DNA of 64,000 nucleotides from CAG-217 sp963638105 (GCA_963638105.1 CAVHPP010000006.1:36499-100498); one strand, 5' to 3'. Counted from the stretch's first letter, positions 52,435 to 61,282 are shown. A program made the numbers and translations. Notes: a model not told the origin generated them from the letters alone.

Positions 52435-53715
52435 ATGAATGCACAAGCGATGATGAACAAAATCAAAGCCGGCCAGTTGGATGACGCCTTTCGCCGGGTA
52501 TATGTGACCGACGGGGAAGTGGCAAAGCAGAAGTCCCGGTACATGGAACTTCTAACCACCTTTGCAGAAACCTTTGGCGGCGACCGGGAAGTGCACCTGA
52601 TGTCCGCTCCCGGGCGCACGGAGATTTGCGGAAATCATACGGACCACAATCACGGCAAGGTGCTGGCGGCGGCCATTAACTTAGACGCCATTGCCGTTGC
52701 CTCCAAGAATACGGACGGCGTGGTGCGGGTCAAGTCTGCCGGTCACCAAATGAATGTGGCAGATTTGACGGACCTGACCCCCAACGCAGATGCCTTTGGC
52801 CATTCTACGGCTATGGTGCGCGGTGTGTCTGCGCGGCTCCGTGATCTGGGCTATACCATCGGCGGCTACGACGCAGTGACCACCAGCGATGTGATGGGCG
52901 GCTCCGGCCTGTCCTCCTCCGCAGCCTTTGAGGTGCTGCTGGGCACCATCACTTCTTATTTGTACAACGATGGCGGTATCGACCCGGTAACCGTTGCCAA
53001 GGTGGCACAGTACAGCGAAAATGTATTCTTTGGTAAGCCTTGCGGCTTGCTGGATCAAATGGCTTCTTCCGTAGGCGCCTTTGTAACCATTGATTTTGAG
53101 AGCACTAAGGAGCCGGTGATCCAAAAGGTGGATTATGACTTTGCTGCCTCCGGTCACAGCCTGTGCATTGTAGATACCGGCGGTAACCACTCGGATCTGA
53201 CGGACGATTACGCTTCCATTCGCAGCGAGATGGAAGCAGTGGCGCACGCCATGGGCAAGTCTGTGTTGCGCCAGGTAGCTTACGAGGACTTCTTTGCCGC
53301 ACTGCCGGAGCTGCAAACCAAGGTCAATGACCGGGCACTGATCCGCGCCATTCATTTTTATAATGACAATCGCCGGGTGGAGGACGCTGTCTCTTGTTTA
53401 GGGCAGGGGAATTTTGACGGCTTTTTGGCAGATATCAACGCCTCCGGCCGCTCCTCCTTTATGTATAATCAAAATGTGTTTACCACCAAGAATCCCACGG
53501 ACCAGCGGCTGAGTCTGGCGCTGGCCATCAGCGGCCAGGTGCTGGGTGATCGTGGCGCTTATCGCGTGCACGGCGGCGGCTTTGCCGGTACCATTCAGGC
53601 CTTTGTGCCGAATGATTTGCTGGAGCAGTACCGTACCGTGCTGGAGGGCGTGTTCGGCGAGGGCACCTGCCATGTGCTGCAAGTGCGCCCGGTGGGCGGC
53701 GCCTGCCTGGCCTGA
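52435..53715 (+). CDS. galK: Galactokinase
   Basis: A 426-residue GHMP kinase that phosphorylates galactose at C1. Motifs are GRTEICGNHTDHNHGKVL (sugar binding), GGSGLSSSAAFEV (ATP phosphate loop) and a C-terminal HGGGFAGTIQAFV. The N-terminus carries a ~45-residue extension common in clostridial GalK. No galT or galE is adjacent. AGAGG precedes the ATG. Confidence 0.94.
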   Translation: MNAQAMMNKIKAGQLDDAFRRVYVTDGEVAKQKSRYMELLTTFAETFGGDREVHLMSAPGRTEICGNHTDHNHGKVLAAAINLDAIAVASKNTDGVVRVKSAGHQMNVADLTDLTPNADAFGHSTAMVRGVSARLRDLGYTIGGYDAVTTSDVMGGSGLSSSAAFEVLLGTITSYLYNDGGIDPVTVAKVAQYSENVFFGKPCGLLDQMASSVGAFVTIDFESTKEPVIQKVDYDFAASGHSLCIVDTGGNHSDLTDDYASIRSEMEAVAHAMGKSVLRQVAYEDFFAALPELQTKVNDRALIRAIHFYNDNRRVEDAVSCLGQGNFDGFLADINASGRSSFMYNQNVFTTKNPTDQRLSLALAISGQVLGDRGAYRVHGGGFAGTIQAFVPNDLLEQYRTVLEGVFGEGTCHVLQVRPVGGACLA

Positions 53716-53746
53716 CGGCACTCGGCGTGAAAGAGGGGAAAAACAG

Positions 53747-54703
53747 ATGAAGTATGTATTTATTGTAAATCCGGTGTCCGGCCATAAGGACAAAGAGGCG
53801 ATTTTCAGCCGTATCCGCTCCGCTTTTCGTCTTATTGATGATGAGATGATTGTGGAAGAGACGGATCATTCCGGCCACGCCCGAGAGATTGCAACGGCTT
53901 ATGCGACAAAGTATGGCGATCGTTGTGTCATTGTCTGCTGTGGCGGCGACGGCACAGTACATGAGATTGCCAACGGTCTGGCACATACAGAGACCCCCAT
54001 GATGCTGCTGCCTCTGGGCACCGGCAACGATTTTGCCAAGAAAGTCTATGGCACCAAGAAGATCAATGTGGAGAATGTGATCAAATCTTTTGGTCTGTAC
54101 TCCGGCAAGCTGAATTACACGGTGGAGCCGCTGGATCTGATTGACTATAACGGCGAAAAGTGCATCAATGTGATGAGCTACGGGCTGGACACCAAGGTAG
54201 AGACCATCGGCCGCAAGATTGCCGGTAAGATCCCCGCACTGGGGCACCAGGCATACAATATTGCCGTGGTGCCGGTAATGATGCAGCCCCTGCGCTACAA
54301 GGTCAATGTTGAACTGGACTGTGTGGACGAAAACGGCAAACCCTATAAATTTTATCGGGAGAATATGGAATACGCCTTGTTTGCCATCTGCAACGCCAGC
54401 TACTACGGCGGCGGCTTTTGCCCGGCGCCAAACAGCAAGTTAGATGACGGACTGCTGGATTTTACCTATGTGGACCCGCTGAGCCTGGCAAAGGCTGTGC
54501 CCATCGTGCCTCAGTACAGTGCCGGCACGGCTGCCGAGTATGCGCCGGATGTGGTACATACCGGTTACACCGTAGGCGGGCGCTTTTGGTCTGTGGACGA
54601 TCGACCGCTTTTGGGTAACTGCGACGGCGAGAACTTTGACTATACGGAAGTGCGTTTTAAGGTGGAGAAACACGCTATGCGCATTTGCCGCATTAAAGAA
54701 TAA
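53747..54703 (+). CDS. Diacylglycerol/lipid kinase family protein
   Basis: A 318-residue DagK/YegS/BmrU-type kinase. The ATP-binding GGDGTVHEIANGL and PLGTGNDFAKK motifs are clear, with VNPVSGHKDK at the N-terminus. It may phosphorylate diacylglycerol or another lipid in phospholipid turnover; substrate is not set by sequence. The ATG at 53747 follows AGAGGGG. It ends at a strong terminator and probably shares transcription with galK. Confidence 0.92.
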   Translation: MKYVFIVNPVSGHKDKEAIFSRIRSAFRLIDDEMIVEETDHSGHAREIATAYATKYGDRCVIVCCGGDGTVHEIANGLAHTETPMMLLPLGTGNDFAKKVYGTKKINVENVIKSFGLYSGKLNYTVEPLDLIDYNGEKCINVMSYGLDTKVETIGRKIAGKIPALGHQAYNIAVVPVMMQPLRYKVNVELDCVDENGKPYKFYRENMEYALFAICNASYYGGGFCPAPNSKLDDGLLDFTYVDPLSLAKAVPIVPQYSAGTAAEYAPDVVHTGYTVGGRFWSVDDRPLLGNCDGENFDYTEVRFKVEKHAMRICRIKE

Positions 54704-54714
54704 CAGAAAAAAAG

Positions 54715-54746
54715 AACAGCCGCTGCGATAAGCAGCGGCTGTTTTT
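54715..54746. terminator. Terminator after the lipid kinase
   Basis: A 12-bp stem (54715-54726 with 54732-54743), GATAA loop and T-run; A-rich on the other side, so it may also serve the converging 44-residue ORF. Confidence 0.9.
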
Positions 54747-54774
54747 GTAGGATTATGTATCTTCGTTTGTTTCC

Positions 54775-54909
54775 TTAGCGCAGCACGGCAAAGCCCAAGT
54801 CAATAACGCCGCCTAAAATGCGGCTGGTGCGGTGCATGCCTAAAGTCTCTGTGATCCACAGGATCACCAGCGCCACCAAGATGGCAATGATCAAGGTTTG
54901 TTCAGTCAT
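54775..54909 (-). CDS. 44-residue single-pass membrane peptide
   Basis: A short ORF with AGGAGG placed nine bases before its ATG and a TATAAT-type promoter. The product starts MTEQTLIIAILVALVILWI, one membrane helix at ~5-20, followed by a short tail (TETLGMHRTSRILGGVIDLG). The function is unknown. It lies between the lipid kinase terminator and the sodium-pump gene, on the opposite strand to both. Confidence 0.75.
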   Translation of the reverse strand: MTEQTLIIAILVALVILWITETLGMHRTSRILGGVIDLGFAVLR

Positions 54910-54936
54910 AAGTCCGCCTCCTTTTGGTACACTATC

Positions 54937-54964
54937 ATTATATCCGATCTTAAAAATAAATCAA
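54937..54964 (-). promoter_or_regulatory. Promoter of the 44-residue peptide gene
   Basis: Minus-strand TTGATT (54959-54964) and TATAAT (54937-54942), 16-bp spacer. Confidence 0.6.
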
Positions 54965-55032
54965 GACTTTCCGACGGATTTTATACAGTTTGACGAAGTT
55001 TTGCAATTTTTTTCTTTCTGCTGCAAAAAACA

Positions 55033-55061
55033 TTGCTTTTGCGCCGCTTTTGATTTATAAT
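55033..55061 (+). promoter_or_regulatory. Promoter of the oadG-oadB pair
   Basis: TTGCTT (55033-55038) and TATAAT (55056-55061), 17-bp spacer, 38 bases before oadG. Confidence 0.7.
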
Positions 55062-55099
55062 ATCTTTAATTTGGAAAATTGTAACTGGAGGTTAATCAG

Positions 55100-55546
55100 A
55101 TGAACCCGTTATCTTCAATTTTGCTGGCGGCTACCGGTATTGAGGCGGATCGTAGCGCTACCTTCACCAGCACGGTGGTGATCGCCGGCATTGTGATTGT
55201 TTTGGGCATTTTGGTACTGCTGATCTTTGTGTTTAAGGCATTCGGCGCCATTGTGCACGGGGCAGAGAGCCGTAGCAAGAAGAAAAAGTTAAAGGCTATG
55301 GAGAGCCAGGTGACTGTGGCTTCCGCGCCGTCTGCACCCGCTGCCAAGGCTGCGCCTGCCGCGCCTGCACCGGTGGTGGAGAGTGGTATTCCCGGCGAGG
55401 TAGTGGCTGTGATTGCAGCTGCCGTTGCGGCCAGCGAAGGCCCTGGCGCTGTGGTACAGAGTGTGCGCCGTGTGCGTCCCAATCCGGTGGGCGTGCGCAA
55501 TCCCTGGGCGGCTGCCGCTGTGGCAGAGAACACACGCCCGTTTTAA
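55100..55546 (+). CDS. oadG: Sodium-pump decarboxylase gamma subunit (OadG-like)
   Basis: A 148-residue small anchor subunit. One membrane helix (~27-50, VVIAGIVIVLGILVLLIFVF) precedes a charged region (SRSKKKKLK) and an Ala/Pro-rich linker (~75-95). The C-terminal IAAAVAAS...SVRRVRP...NPWAAA is typical of OadG/MmdD. It would hold the decarboxylase alpha subunit at the membrane. ATGGAGG-type ribosome site (TGGAGG) precedes the ATG. The alpha subunit and biotin carrier genes are missing next to it. Confidence 0.85.
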   Translation: MNPLSSILLAATGIEADRSATFTSTVVIAGIVIVLGILVLLIFVFKAFGAIVHGAESRSKKKKLKAMESQVTVASAPSAPAAKAAPAAPAPVVESGIPGEVVAVIAAAVAASEGPGAVVQSVRRVRPNPVGVRNPWAAAAVAENTRPF

Positions 55547-55559
55547 CGGAGGTATATGA

Positions 55560-56780
55560 ATGAGTGAGATTTTAAGAGGAGTTTGGGAGGTCATTGTACA
55601 GATCTTTTCCAACTCCGGTTACGCCTATTTCTTCACAGCGGATGGCGGCTGGAAAAACGCTGTCATGCTGGTGGTTGCTTTTGTTTTCCTGTATTTGGGT
55701 ATCAAGAAGGGCTTTGAGCCGCTGCTGATGATCCCCATTGCCTTCGGTATGCTGCTGGCTAATATTCCCAGCGCCAACTTGGCCGTGCATTACTCCAGTA
55801 TTCACGAGTTTATCGACCTGATGGCCGGCCGAATGACGGACGCTTCCGGCGCCGTGCTCAGCCCCGGTTTGATCGACTTCTTGTATTTCGGCGTAAAAGC
55901 CGGTGTTTACCCGCCCCTGATCTTTATGGGCATTGGCGCCATGACGGACTTTGCGCCGCTGATCGCCAATCCCTCCAGCTTTATTCTGGGCGCTGCTGCC
56001 CAGCTGGGTATCTTCTTTACCTATGTGGGCGCCATCCTGCTGGGCTTTACCCCGCAGCAGGCCGGTTCTATCGGTATTATCGGCGGTGCGGACGGCCCTA
56101 CGGCCATTTTCGTTACCTCCCAGTTGGCACCGGAACTGCTGGGTACCATCGCTGTGGCGGCGTACTCCTATATGGCCTTGGTGCCGATTATCCAGCCCCC
56201 CATTATGCGCGCGCTGACTACCAAGAAAGAGCGCAGCGTGGTGATGGGCAACCTGCGCCCTGTTTCCAAACTGGAGAAGATTTTGTTCCCCATTTTGGTA
56301 ACGGTCATTGTATCTTTGCTGCTGCCGGATGCGGCTGCACTGGTGGGTATGCTGATGTTCGGTAACCTGCTGAAAGAGAGCGGCCAGACCGAGCGTATCG
56401 CCAAGGCGGCACAGAACGAGTTGATGAACATTGTAACCATTCTGCTGGGTCTGTCCGTCGGTGCCACCACTTCTGCGGATAAATTCTTGAACCTGGATAC
56501 CCTGAAGATCGTGCTGCTGGGCCTGATCGCATTCTCCGTGGGTACTGCCGGCGGCGTGCTTTTCGGCAAGCTGATGTATATCTTCACCAAGGGCAAGGTC
56601 AATCCGCTGATCGGCTCTGCCGGTGTGTCTGCCGTACCGATGGCCGCCCGCGTCAGCCAAAAAGAGGGGCAGAGAGAGAATCCCTCCAACTTCCTGCTGA
56701 TGCACGCCATGGGACCCAACGTGTCCGGCGTGATCGGTTCTGCCGTAGCAGCAGGTATTATGCTCACTTTGTTAAAGTAA
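55560..56780 (+). CDS. oadB: Sodium ion-translocating decarboxylase beta subunit
   Basis: A 406-residue integral membrane protein with about eleven helices. It is the Na+ channel and carboxybiotin decarboxylase part of oxaloacetate, methylmalonyl-CoA or glutaconyl-CoA decarboxylases. The signature IGIIGGADGPTAIFVTS carries the Asp that binds Na+, and a conserved C-terminal MGPNVSGVIGSAVAAG is present. Which acyl substrate is used depends on the absent alpha subunit, so the gene symbol is a family label. CGGAGG precedes the ATG. Confidence 0.9.
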   Translation: MSEILRGVWEVIVQIFSNSGYAYFFTADGGWKNAVMLVVAFVFLYLGIKKGFEPLLMIPIAFGMLLANIPSANLAVHYSSIHEFIDLMAGRMTDASGAVLSPGLIDFLYFGVKAGVYPPLIFMGIGAMTDFAPLIANPSSFILGAAAQLGIFFTYVGAILLGFTPQQAGSIGIIGGADGPTAIFVTSQLAPELLGTIAVAAYSYMALVPIIQPPIMRALTTKKERSVVMGNLRPVSKLEKILFPILVTVIVSLLLPDAAALVGMLMFGNLLKESGQTERIAKAAQNELMNIVTILLGLSVGATTSADKFLNLDTLKIVLLGLIAFSVGTAGGVLFGKLMYIFTKGKVNPLIGSAGVSAVPMAARVSQKEGQRENPSNFLLMHAMGPNVSGVIGSAVAAGIMLTLLK

Positions 56781-56799
56781 CTGGAACAACTGATTTTTT

Positions 56800-56847
56800 G
56801 GGTGATAAATCCGGCGGGTCTGTCCTGCCGGATTTTGCACCCTTTTT
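56800..56847 (+). terminator. Terminator after oadB
   Basis: A long imperfect stem: GGGTG with CACCC at the base and AAATCCGGC with GCCGGATTT above, followed by T5. Confidence 0.75.
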
Positions 56848-56879
56848 GTTTGTGATTTTTTGTAGACGGAGGAACACCA

Positions 56880-59078
56880 ATGGCACTTAACCAAATGCAG
56901 CAGCAGGCGGTGCAGCACACCGAGGGTCCCTTGCTGATCCTGGCCGGAGCCGGCAGCGGCAAGACCACCGTGCTGGTTAACCGGGTGCAGCATATTATTG
57001 CCGACGGCTACGCCCTGCCTTGGCAGGTGCTGGCCATTACCTTTACCAATAAAGCGGCGGGGGAGATCCGCCAGCGACTGGCAGATGCCATCGGCCCGGA
57101 GGCAGAGTCCATTTGGGCCCACACCTTCCACTCCTGCTGCGCGCGGATTTTGCGCCGGTTTGGGGAGCGGCTGGGCTATACCAACCACTTTACCATTTAT
57201 GACACGGACGACAGCAAGCGGGTGATGAAGCAGTGCCAGCGCCAGCTGGGCATTGACGACAAGTTTCTGAACCACAGGGCCATTTTGTCGGAGATCAGCA
57301 ACGCCAAGGACGCGCTGATCGGTCCCCAGGAGTACCGGGCCACCGTGGGCGCGGACTTCCGTAAGGGCAAGATCGCCGAGTGCTATGCGCTCTATCAAAA
57401 GGAGCTGCTGGCGGCGGACGCTATGGACTTTGACGATATGATCTACAACACCGTGCAGCTGCTGCGAGAGAATGACGATGTGCTGGAGCTGTACCAAAAC
57501 CAGTTCCGCTATGTGATGGTGGACGAGTACCAGGACACCAACCACGCTCAGTATGTGCTCACCTCGCTGCTGGCGGACAAGTTTAAGAACATTTGCGTGG
57601 TAGGTGATGACGACCAGTCTATTTACCGCTTCCGTGGCGCCACCATTGAGAATATTTTATCCTTTGAGCAGCATTATAAGAACGCCACAGTGATCCGCCT
57701 GGAGCAGAACTACCGCTCCACCCAGAATATTTTGGACGGCGCCAACGCGGTAATCGCCAATAACAAAAATCGAAAGGGCAAGCGCCTGTGGACGGACGCG
57801 GGCGCCGGCAGCAAGATCATTCTGAATACTGCCCAGAACGAGGCGGAGGAGTCCTCCTTTATCGTGGAGGAGATTCTGAAGAATGTAAAGGCCGGGCGCA
57901 AAATGAGCGACCACGCAGTGCTGTATCGAATGAACGCCCAGTCCCGGAATATTGAAATTGCCCTGACCAAAAGCGGTATTCCCCACAAGGTCATTGGCGG
58001 CAACCGCTTCTTTGATCGCAAGGAAATTAAGGATATGACCGCCTACTTTGCGCTCATTAACAACCCGGCGGACACGGTGCGCTTGCAGCGCATTATCAAT
58101 GTGCCTAAGCGGGGGATCGGCGCTACTATGGTCAGCCATATTACGGAGATTGCCACCGGACTGGGGATCTCTGCCTTTGAGGTGTGTCAGCGGGCAGACG
58201 AGTTCCAAAAAACCGCCCGCAGCGCGCAAAAACTCAAGGATTTTGCCGCCCAGATTACATACTTCCAGCGTTGCCTGGAGGACGGTATGCTCCTGAGCGA
58301 CCTGCTCCAGGAGATTTTGGAAAAGACCAAGTACACGGATTATCTCCAGGAGGACGACCCGGAGAAGTACGAGGATCGACTGAACAATATCAAGGAGCTT
58401 TCCTCCATGTTCATTAAATATCAGGAGGAGAACGAGGACTTTGAGCTGTCCGACTTTTTGGAGGATGTGGCGCTGGTGTCCGACATTGACGCCTATAACG
58501 ACGATGAGGACTCTGTGGTGCTGATGACCTTGCACTCCGCCAAGGGCCTGGAATTCCCGGTGGTGTTTATCCCCGGTATGGAGGAGGGTATCTTCCCCGG
58601 CAGCCAGGCGATGTACAGCGAGGAAGAGCTGGAGGAGGAGCGCCGCCTGGCCTATGTGGGCATTACCCGGGCCCGGGAAAAGCTCTATTTGGTCAACGCC
58701 CGCCAGCGTATGCTTTACGGCACCACCAACCGGAATATGCCCTCCCGCTTTTTGCGGGAGATCCCGGAGCAGGTGACGGAGGATGTGACCGTTCAGTCCT
58801 TCCGCAGCCACGCAGGCTTTACCGGCGCCAAGGTGGGACAGCAGACCCAAAAGAGCAGCTACGCCCACAAATTCGGCGGCGCCAAAACCGCTAAGGCCGC
58901 TCCGGCCGCTACCGGCGTCACCTACGCCGTAGGCGATACGGTGCGCCACAAGACCTTTGGCACCGGCGTGGTGCTGTCCACCCAGCCTATGGGCAACGAT
59001 ACCCTTTTGGAGGTGGCCTTTGACCGTGCGGGCACCAAGAAGTTGATGGCCAATTTCGCCCGGATGGAGAAGGTGTAA
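56880..59078 (+). CDS. pcrA: UvrD/Rep-family DNA helicase PcrA
   Basis: A 732-residue superfamily 1A 3'-5' helicase for repair and replication restart. Walker A is AGAGSGKTT (22-30). Other motifs are DEYQDTNHAQY (II), GDDDQSIYRFRGA (III), EQNYRST (IV), MTLHSAKGLEFPVVFIPGMEEGIFP (V, read in parts) and YVGITRARE (VI). The C-terminal VGDTVRHKTFGTGVVLS is the Tudor-like RNA-polymerase contact of PcrA. Full length. GGAGGAACACCA precedes the ATG. Confidence 0.96.
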   Translation: MALNQMQQQAVQHTEGPLLILAGAGSGKTTVLVNRVQHIIADGYALPWQVLAITFTNKAAGEIRQRLADAIGPEAESIWAHTFHSCCARILRRFGERLGYTNHFTIYDTDDSKRVMKQCQRQLGIDDKFLNHRAILSEISNAKDALIGPQEYRATVGADFRKGKIAECYALYQKELLAADAMDFDDMIYNTVQLLRENDDVLELYQNQFRYVMVDEYQDTNHAQYVLTSLLADKFKNICVVGDDDQSIYRFRGATIENILSFEQHYKNATVIRLEQNYRSTQNILDGANAVIANNKNRKGKRLWTDAGAGSKIILNTAQNEAEESSFIVEEILKNVKAGRKMSDHAVLYRMNAQSRNIEIALTKSGIPHKVIGGNRFFDRKEIKDMTAYFALINNPADTVRLQRIINVPKRGIGATMVSHITEIATGLGISAFEVCQRADEFQKTARSAQKLKDFAAQITYFQRCLEDGMLLSDLLQEILEKTKYTDYLQEDDPEKYEDRLNNIKELSSMFIKYQEENEDFELSDFLEDVALVSDIDAYNDDEDSVVLMTLHSAKGLEFPVVFIPGMEEGIFPGSQAMYSEEELEEERRLAYVGITRAREKLYLVNARQRMLYGTTNRNMPSRFLREIPEQVTEDVTVQSFRSHAGFTGAKVGQQTQKSSYAHKFGGAKTAKAAPAATGVTYAVGDTVRHKTFGTGVVLSTQPMGNDTLLEVAFDRAGTKKLMANFARMEKV

Positions 59079-59105
59079 AGGCGATTAAAGGAAAAAGATC
59101 ATCGT

Positions 59106-59178
59106 GCGGGCGGATGCTATCCGCCCCTACTGCATCTCTTGTCCCAAGATACCGTAGGGCGGGGGCTTGCTCCCGCCG
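59106..59178. repeat. Composite intergenic repeat, copy 2 (inverted relative to copy 1)
   Basis: Module B (59106-59130) and module A (59153-59178), the reverse complement of copy 1 at 27613-27724, with a shorter 22-bp unrelated spacer. It lies just past the pcrA stop, before its terminator. Confidence 0.8.
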
Positions 59179-59184
59179 TTAAGC

Positions 59185-59216
59185 ATACCACTCTGTTACG
59201 GGGTGGTATTTTTTTG
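59185..59216 (+). terminator. Terminator after pcrA
   Basis: ATACCAC (59185-59191) pairs with GTGGTAT (59203-59209), extended by G-U pairs, followed by a seven-T tract. The padR -35 starts immediately after. Confidence 0.8.
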
Positions 59217-59280
59217 TTGACAAATGCAATACCTTGTGTTACGATGTAACCGTAAGAGATACATCGTATTCCAAGGTATT
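59217..59280 (+). promoter_or_regulatory. padR promoter with a nested 53-bp dyad operator
   Basis: TTGACA (59217-59222) and TACGAT (59240-59245), 17-bp spacer. Two inverted repeats share one centre at 59254: AATACCTTG (59228-59236) with CAAGGTATT (59272-59280), and TACGATGTA (59240-59248) with TACATCGTA (59260-59268). They cover the -10 and start site. Confidence 0.7.
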
Positions 59281-59297
59281 GATTTTAGGAGGTGCGT

Positions 59298-59624
59298 ATG
59301 CGTTACAGTAAAGAGCTGCTTAAGGGCGGTACGCCGCTGCTGGTGATGAGCGTATTGGACGGCAAGGATCTGTACGGCTATCGGATCATTCGGGAGTTGG
59401 AGATCCGCAGCGAAAATGTGTTCCAAATGAGCGAAGGAACCCTGTATCCCATTCTCCACGCTTTGGAGCAAGAGGGGTGCCTAAAGAGCGATTGGCGCAC
59501 GGTGGACGGCCGGCGGCGTAAGTATTATCACTTGACGGACAAAGGCCGCCGCCAGTTTGCTGCCAAAAAAGAGGAGTTTTTGTCTTACACGCGGGATGTG
59601 ACCCGGGTGCTGGAGTTTGCGTAG
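59298..59624 (+). CDS. PadR-family transcriptional regulator
   Basis: A 108-residue winged-helix regulator: LLVMSVLDGKDLYGYRIIREL, MSEGTLYPILHALEQEGCL and RRKYYHLTDKGRRQ are diagnostic. It lacks a long C-terminal dimerisation extension, as in subfamily 2. TAGGAGG precedes the ATG at 59298; an in-frame upstream start would sit on this site. Nine bases separate it from a HAAS-domain membrane gene, a standard pairing in which PadR represses its own operon. The nested dyad upstream is the likely target. Confidence 0.92.
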   Translation: MRYSKELLKGGTPLLVMSVLDGKDLYGYRIIRELEIRSENVFQMSEGTLYPILHALEQEGCLKSDWRTVDGRRRKYYHLTDKGRRQFAAKKEEFLSYTRDVTRVLEFA

Positions 59625-59633
59625 AGGTGGGGA

Positions 59634-60926
59634 ATGAAAAAAGAAGAGTATTTGCACAAGGCGCTGCTGCTGGTCTCCAACCCTTATACCAAGGCCCGGG
59701 TGCAGCGGGAGTTGGAAGACCATATAGAGGACGAAACCAGCTTCTATACAGACGCCGGATATGAGAGGGAAAAGGCGGAGAATATGGCAATGAGCCGTAT
59801 GGGCGCGCCGGAGGAGATGGCCCGGGAACTGGGCCGCCTACACCGGAATTTGCCCGGTCGGATGCTGGGTTTTTCCGCCCTGGCGGCGTGCGTGGGACTG
59901 TCTGTGCTGTATGGGTTTAGCGAACAGTGGTCGTATTCTTTGTATGCTGTTATGCCGGATTGGCTGGTCTATACCCTGCAGTTTGGCAATGTGCTGGCCG
60001 TTTTGGCAGCCACCACCCTGGCCTTTCGCTGGGCGTGGAAGTGCAAGGACCCGGTGTTGCTGGTTGGGCACGGTCTGTTTTGTGTTGTCAGTAGCATTGC
60101 CCAGTATTTTTTATGGTACAATTTGTTTACATTACTGGTTGGTACGATCCCGGATGTGATCGCCGCGTGGATTATGCGTACCCCATTTATAGTGGGCTTT
60201 GCTGCGAACGGCGTTAGCAACCTGAAATCTTTTACTCAATGGACCGGTTGGAGTATGGACTGGGTAATTGGGGTACAGTATTGCTTGACCTTGCTGCCAT
60301 TGGTACTGGCAGTCTTGGATTTTGCTTGTGCGGCAGAAATTCGACGGGTCAACAGCCAAACGCTGGAGCAGGGTATTTTTCGCCGTATGCCGGTGATCGG
60401 GCGCATTTTAGTGGTACTGATTGTTTGTGCGGCGGTGTCATTGGGCGTGTCCAACGGCGTAGACGCACTTATGCGGGAGCGGGCGCGCCAAGGTGTGGAG
60501 TCCAAGCCCTTACAGCAGGCCATGGAAGTTCTGGACAAAACCCGGCTGCCGGTGCAGTCTAAAAACACACCGGCGGATTATGAAGACGGCCTGGCTTCCA
60601 TTGAAGAACCCGTTTACGAGGGCATGCCGTACCATGTCATTTTGAAAGATACGGATGAGGACGGTGTATACGAGCGCAAGTGCCTGGTGAATACGGAATA
60701 CGACTGCCCTTTGTCTATGGATCAGGCCGAAAGTCTGTATGACCGGGCGCCGGATCTGACCCTGGAAGAATGTTTGAAAATCGCGCCGCTGTCTACGGTC
60801 AGCTATTATGGTGTGGAACAGAGTAAGAACGGCGATACTGTGACCGTCTTGGAATGGCGCCTGCGGTCGAATAGGGTGAGTTACAGAATTACATTCAAAA
60901 ACGGCAAGTATTTAAGCCGGGGTTAG
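59634..60926 (+). CDS. HAAS/permease-prefix-domain membrane protein
   Basis: A 430-residue protein. The N-terminal ~65 residues form a helical HAAS-like (DUF1700 / permease prefix) domain: YTKARVQRELEDHIED and YEREKAENMAMSRMGAPEEMARELG. About six membrane helices follow (~80-285). A ~140-residue soluble C-terminal part begins near RERARQGVESK and contains YEGMPYHVILKDTDEDGVYERK. Proteins of this type accompany PadR regulators and often affect lipid or antibiotic stress responses, but no biochemical role is established. Ribosome site is GAGGTGGGGA. Confidence 0.82.
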   Translation: MKKEEYLHKALLLVSNPYTKARVQRELEDHIEDETSFYTDAGYEREKAENMAMSRMGAPEEMARELGRLHRNLPGRMLGFSALAACVGLSVLYGFSEQWSYSLYAVMPDWLVYTLQFGNVLAVLAATTLAFRWAWKCKDPVLLVGHGLFCVVSSIAQYFLWYNLFTLLVGTIPDVIAAWIMRTPFIVGFAANGVSNLKSFTQWTGWSMDWVIGVQYCLTLLPLVLAVLDFACAAEIRRVNSQTLEQGIFRRMPVIGRILVVLIVCAAVSLGVSNGVDALMRERARQGVESKPLQQAMEVLDKTRLPVQSKNTPADYEDGLASIEEPVYEGMPYHVILKDTDEDGVYERKCLVNTEYDCPLSMDQAESLYDRAPDLTLEECLKIAPLSTVSYYGVEQSKNGDTVTVLEWRLRSNRVSYRITFKNGKYLSRG

Positions 60927-60952
60927 GGTGTATCCCAGGAGGAGAGATTGTA

Positions 60953-61282
60953 ATGGTCTATCTTTACTATTACTATGCCAATATATTCATGCCGGATATT
61001 GAAAACTCCGGCCTGACGCATATACCGACCACACTGACTTTTGTGGTTTATCGTATCTTACTGGCAGTGGCCGTAGGGCGTAGCGCCAAAGTGCGAGAGA
61101 CCGCTGCCGGTACTGTGTGGGCAGTCTGTACGCTGCTGCTGGGGCCGCTGGCAGCGGTGCCCTATGCGTTGGTGACCCGCTGCCCGCGGGGGGAAAAACA
61201 ATACCGGGGCTGGGTCTGCGTTTTGTTGGCGGCGGTGATATTTATTATCGGTGCGCTTTATACATATGCTGCCAGTTTTTGA
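60953..61282 (+). CDS. Small membrane protein of the padR operon
   Basis: A 109-residue hydrophobic protein with three likely helices (~28-45, ~53-72, ~88-107). I do not recognise the family. AGGAGGAGA lies seven bases before the ATG. It follows the HAAS gene by 26 bases and ends before a bidirectional terminator, so it is the third gene of the PadR-controlled operon. Confidence 0.72.
   Translation: MVYLYYYYANIFMPDIENSGLTHIPTTLTFVVYRILLAVAVGRSAKVRETAAGTVWAVCTLLLGPLAAVPYALVTRCPRGEKQYRGWVCVLLAAVIFIIGALYTYAASF

Noticed and set aside
57657..58949. A 430-codon open frame on the minus strand
   Set aside because: It is antisense to pcrA, which has complete helicase motifs.
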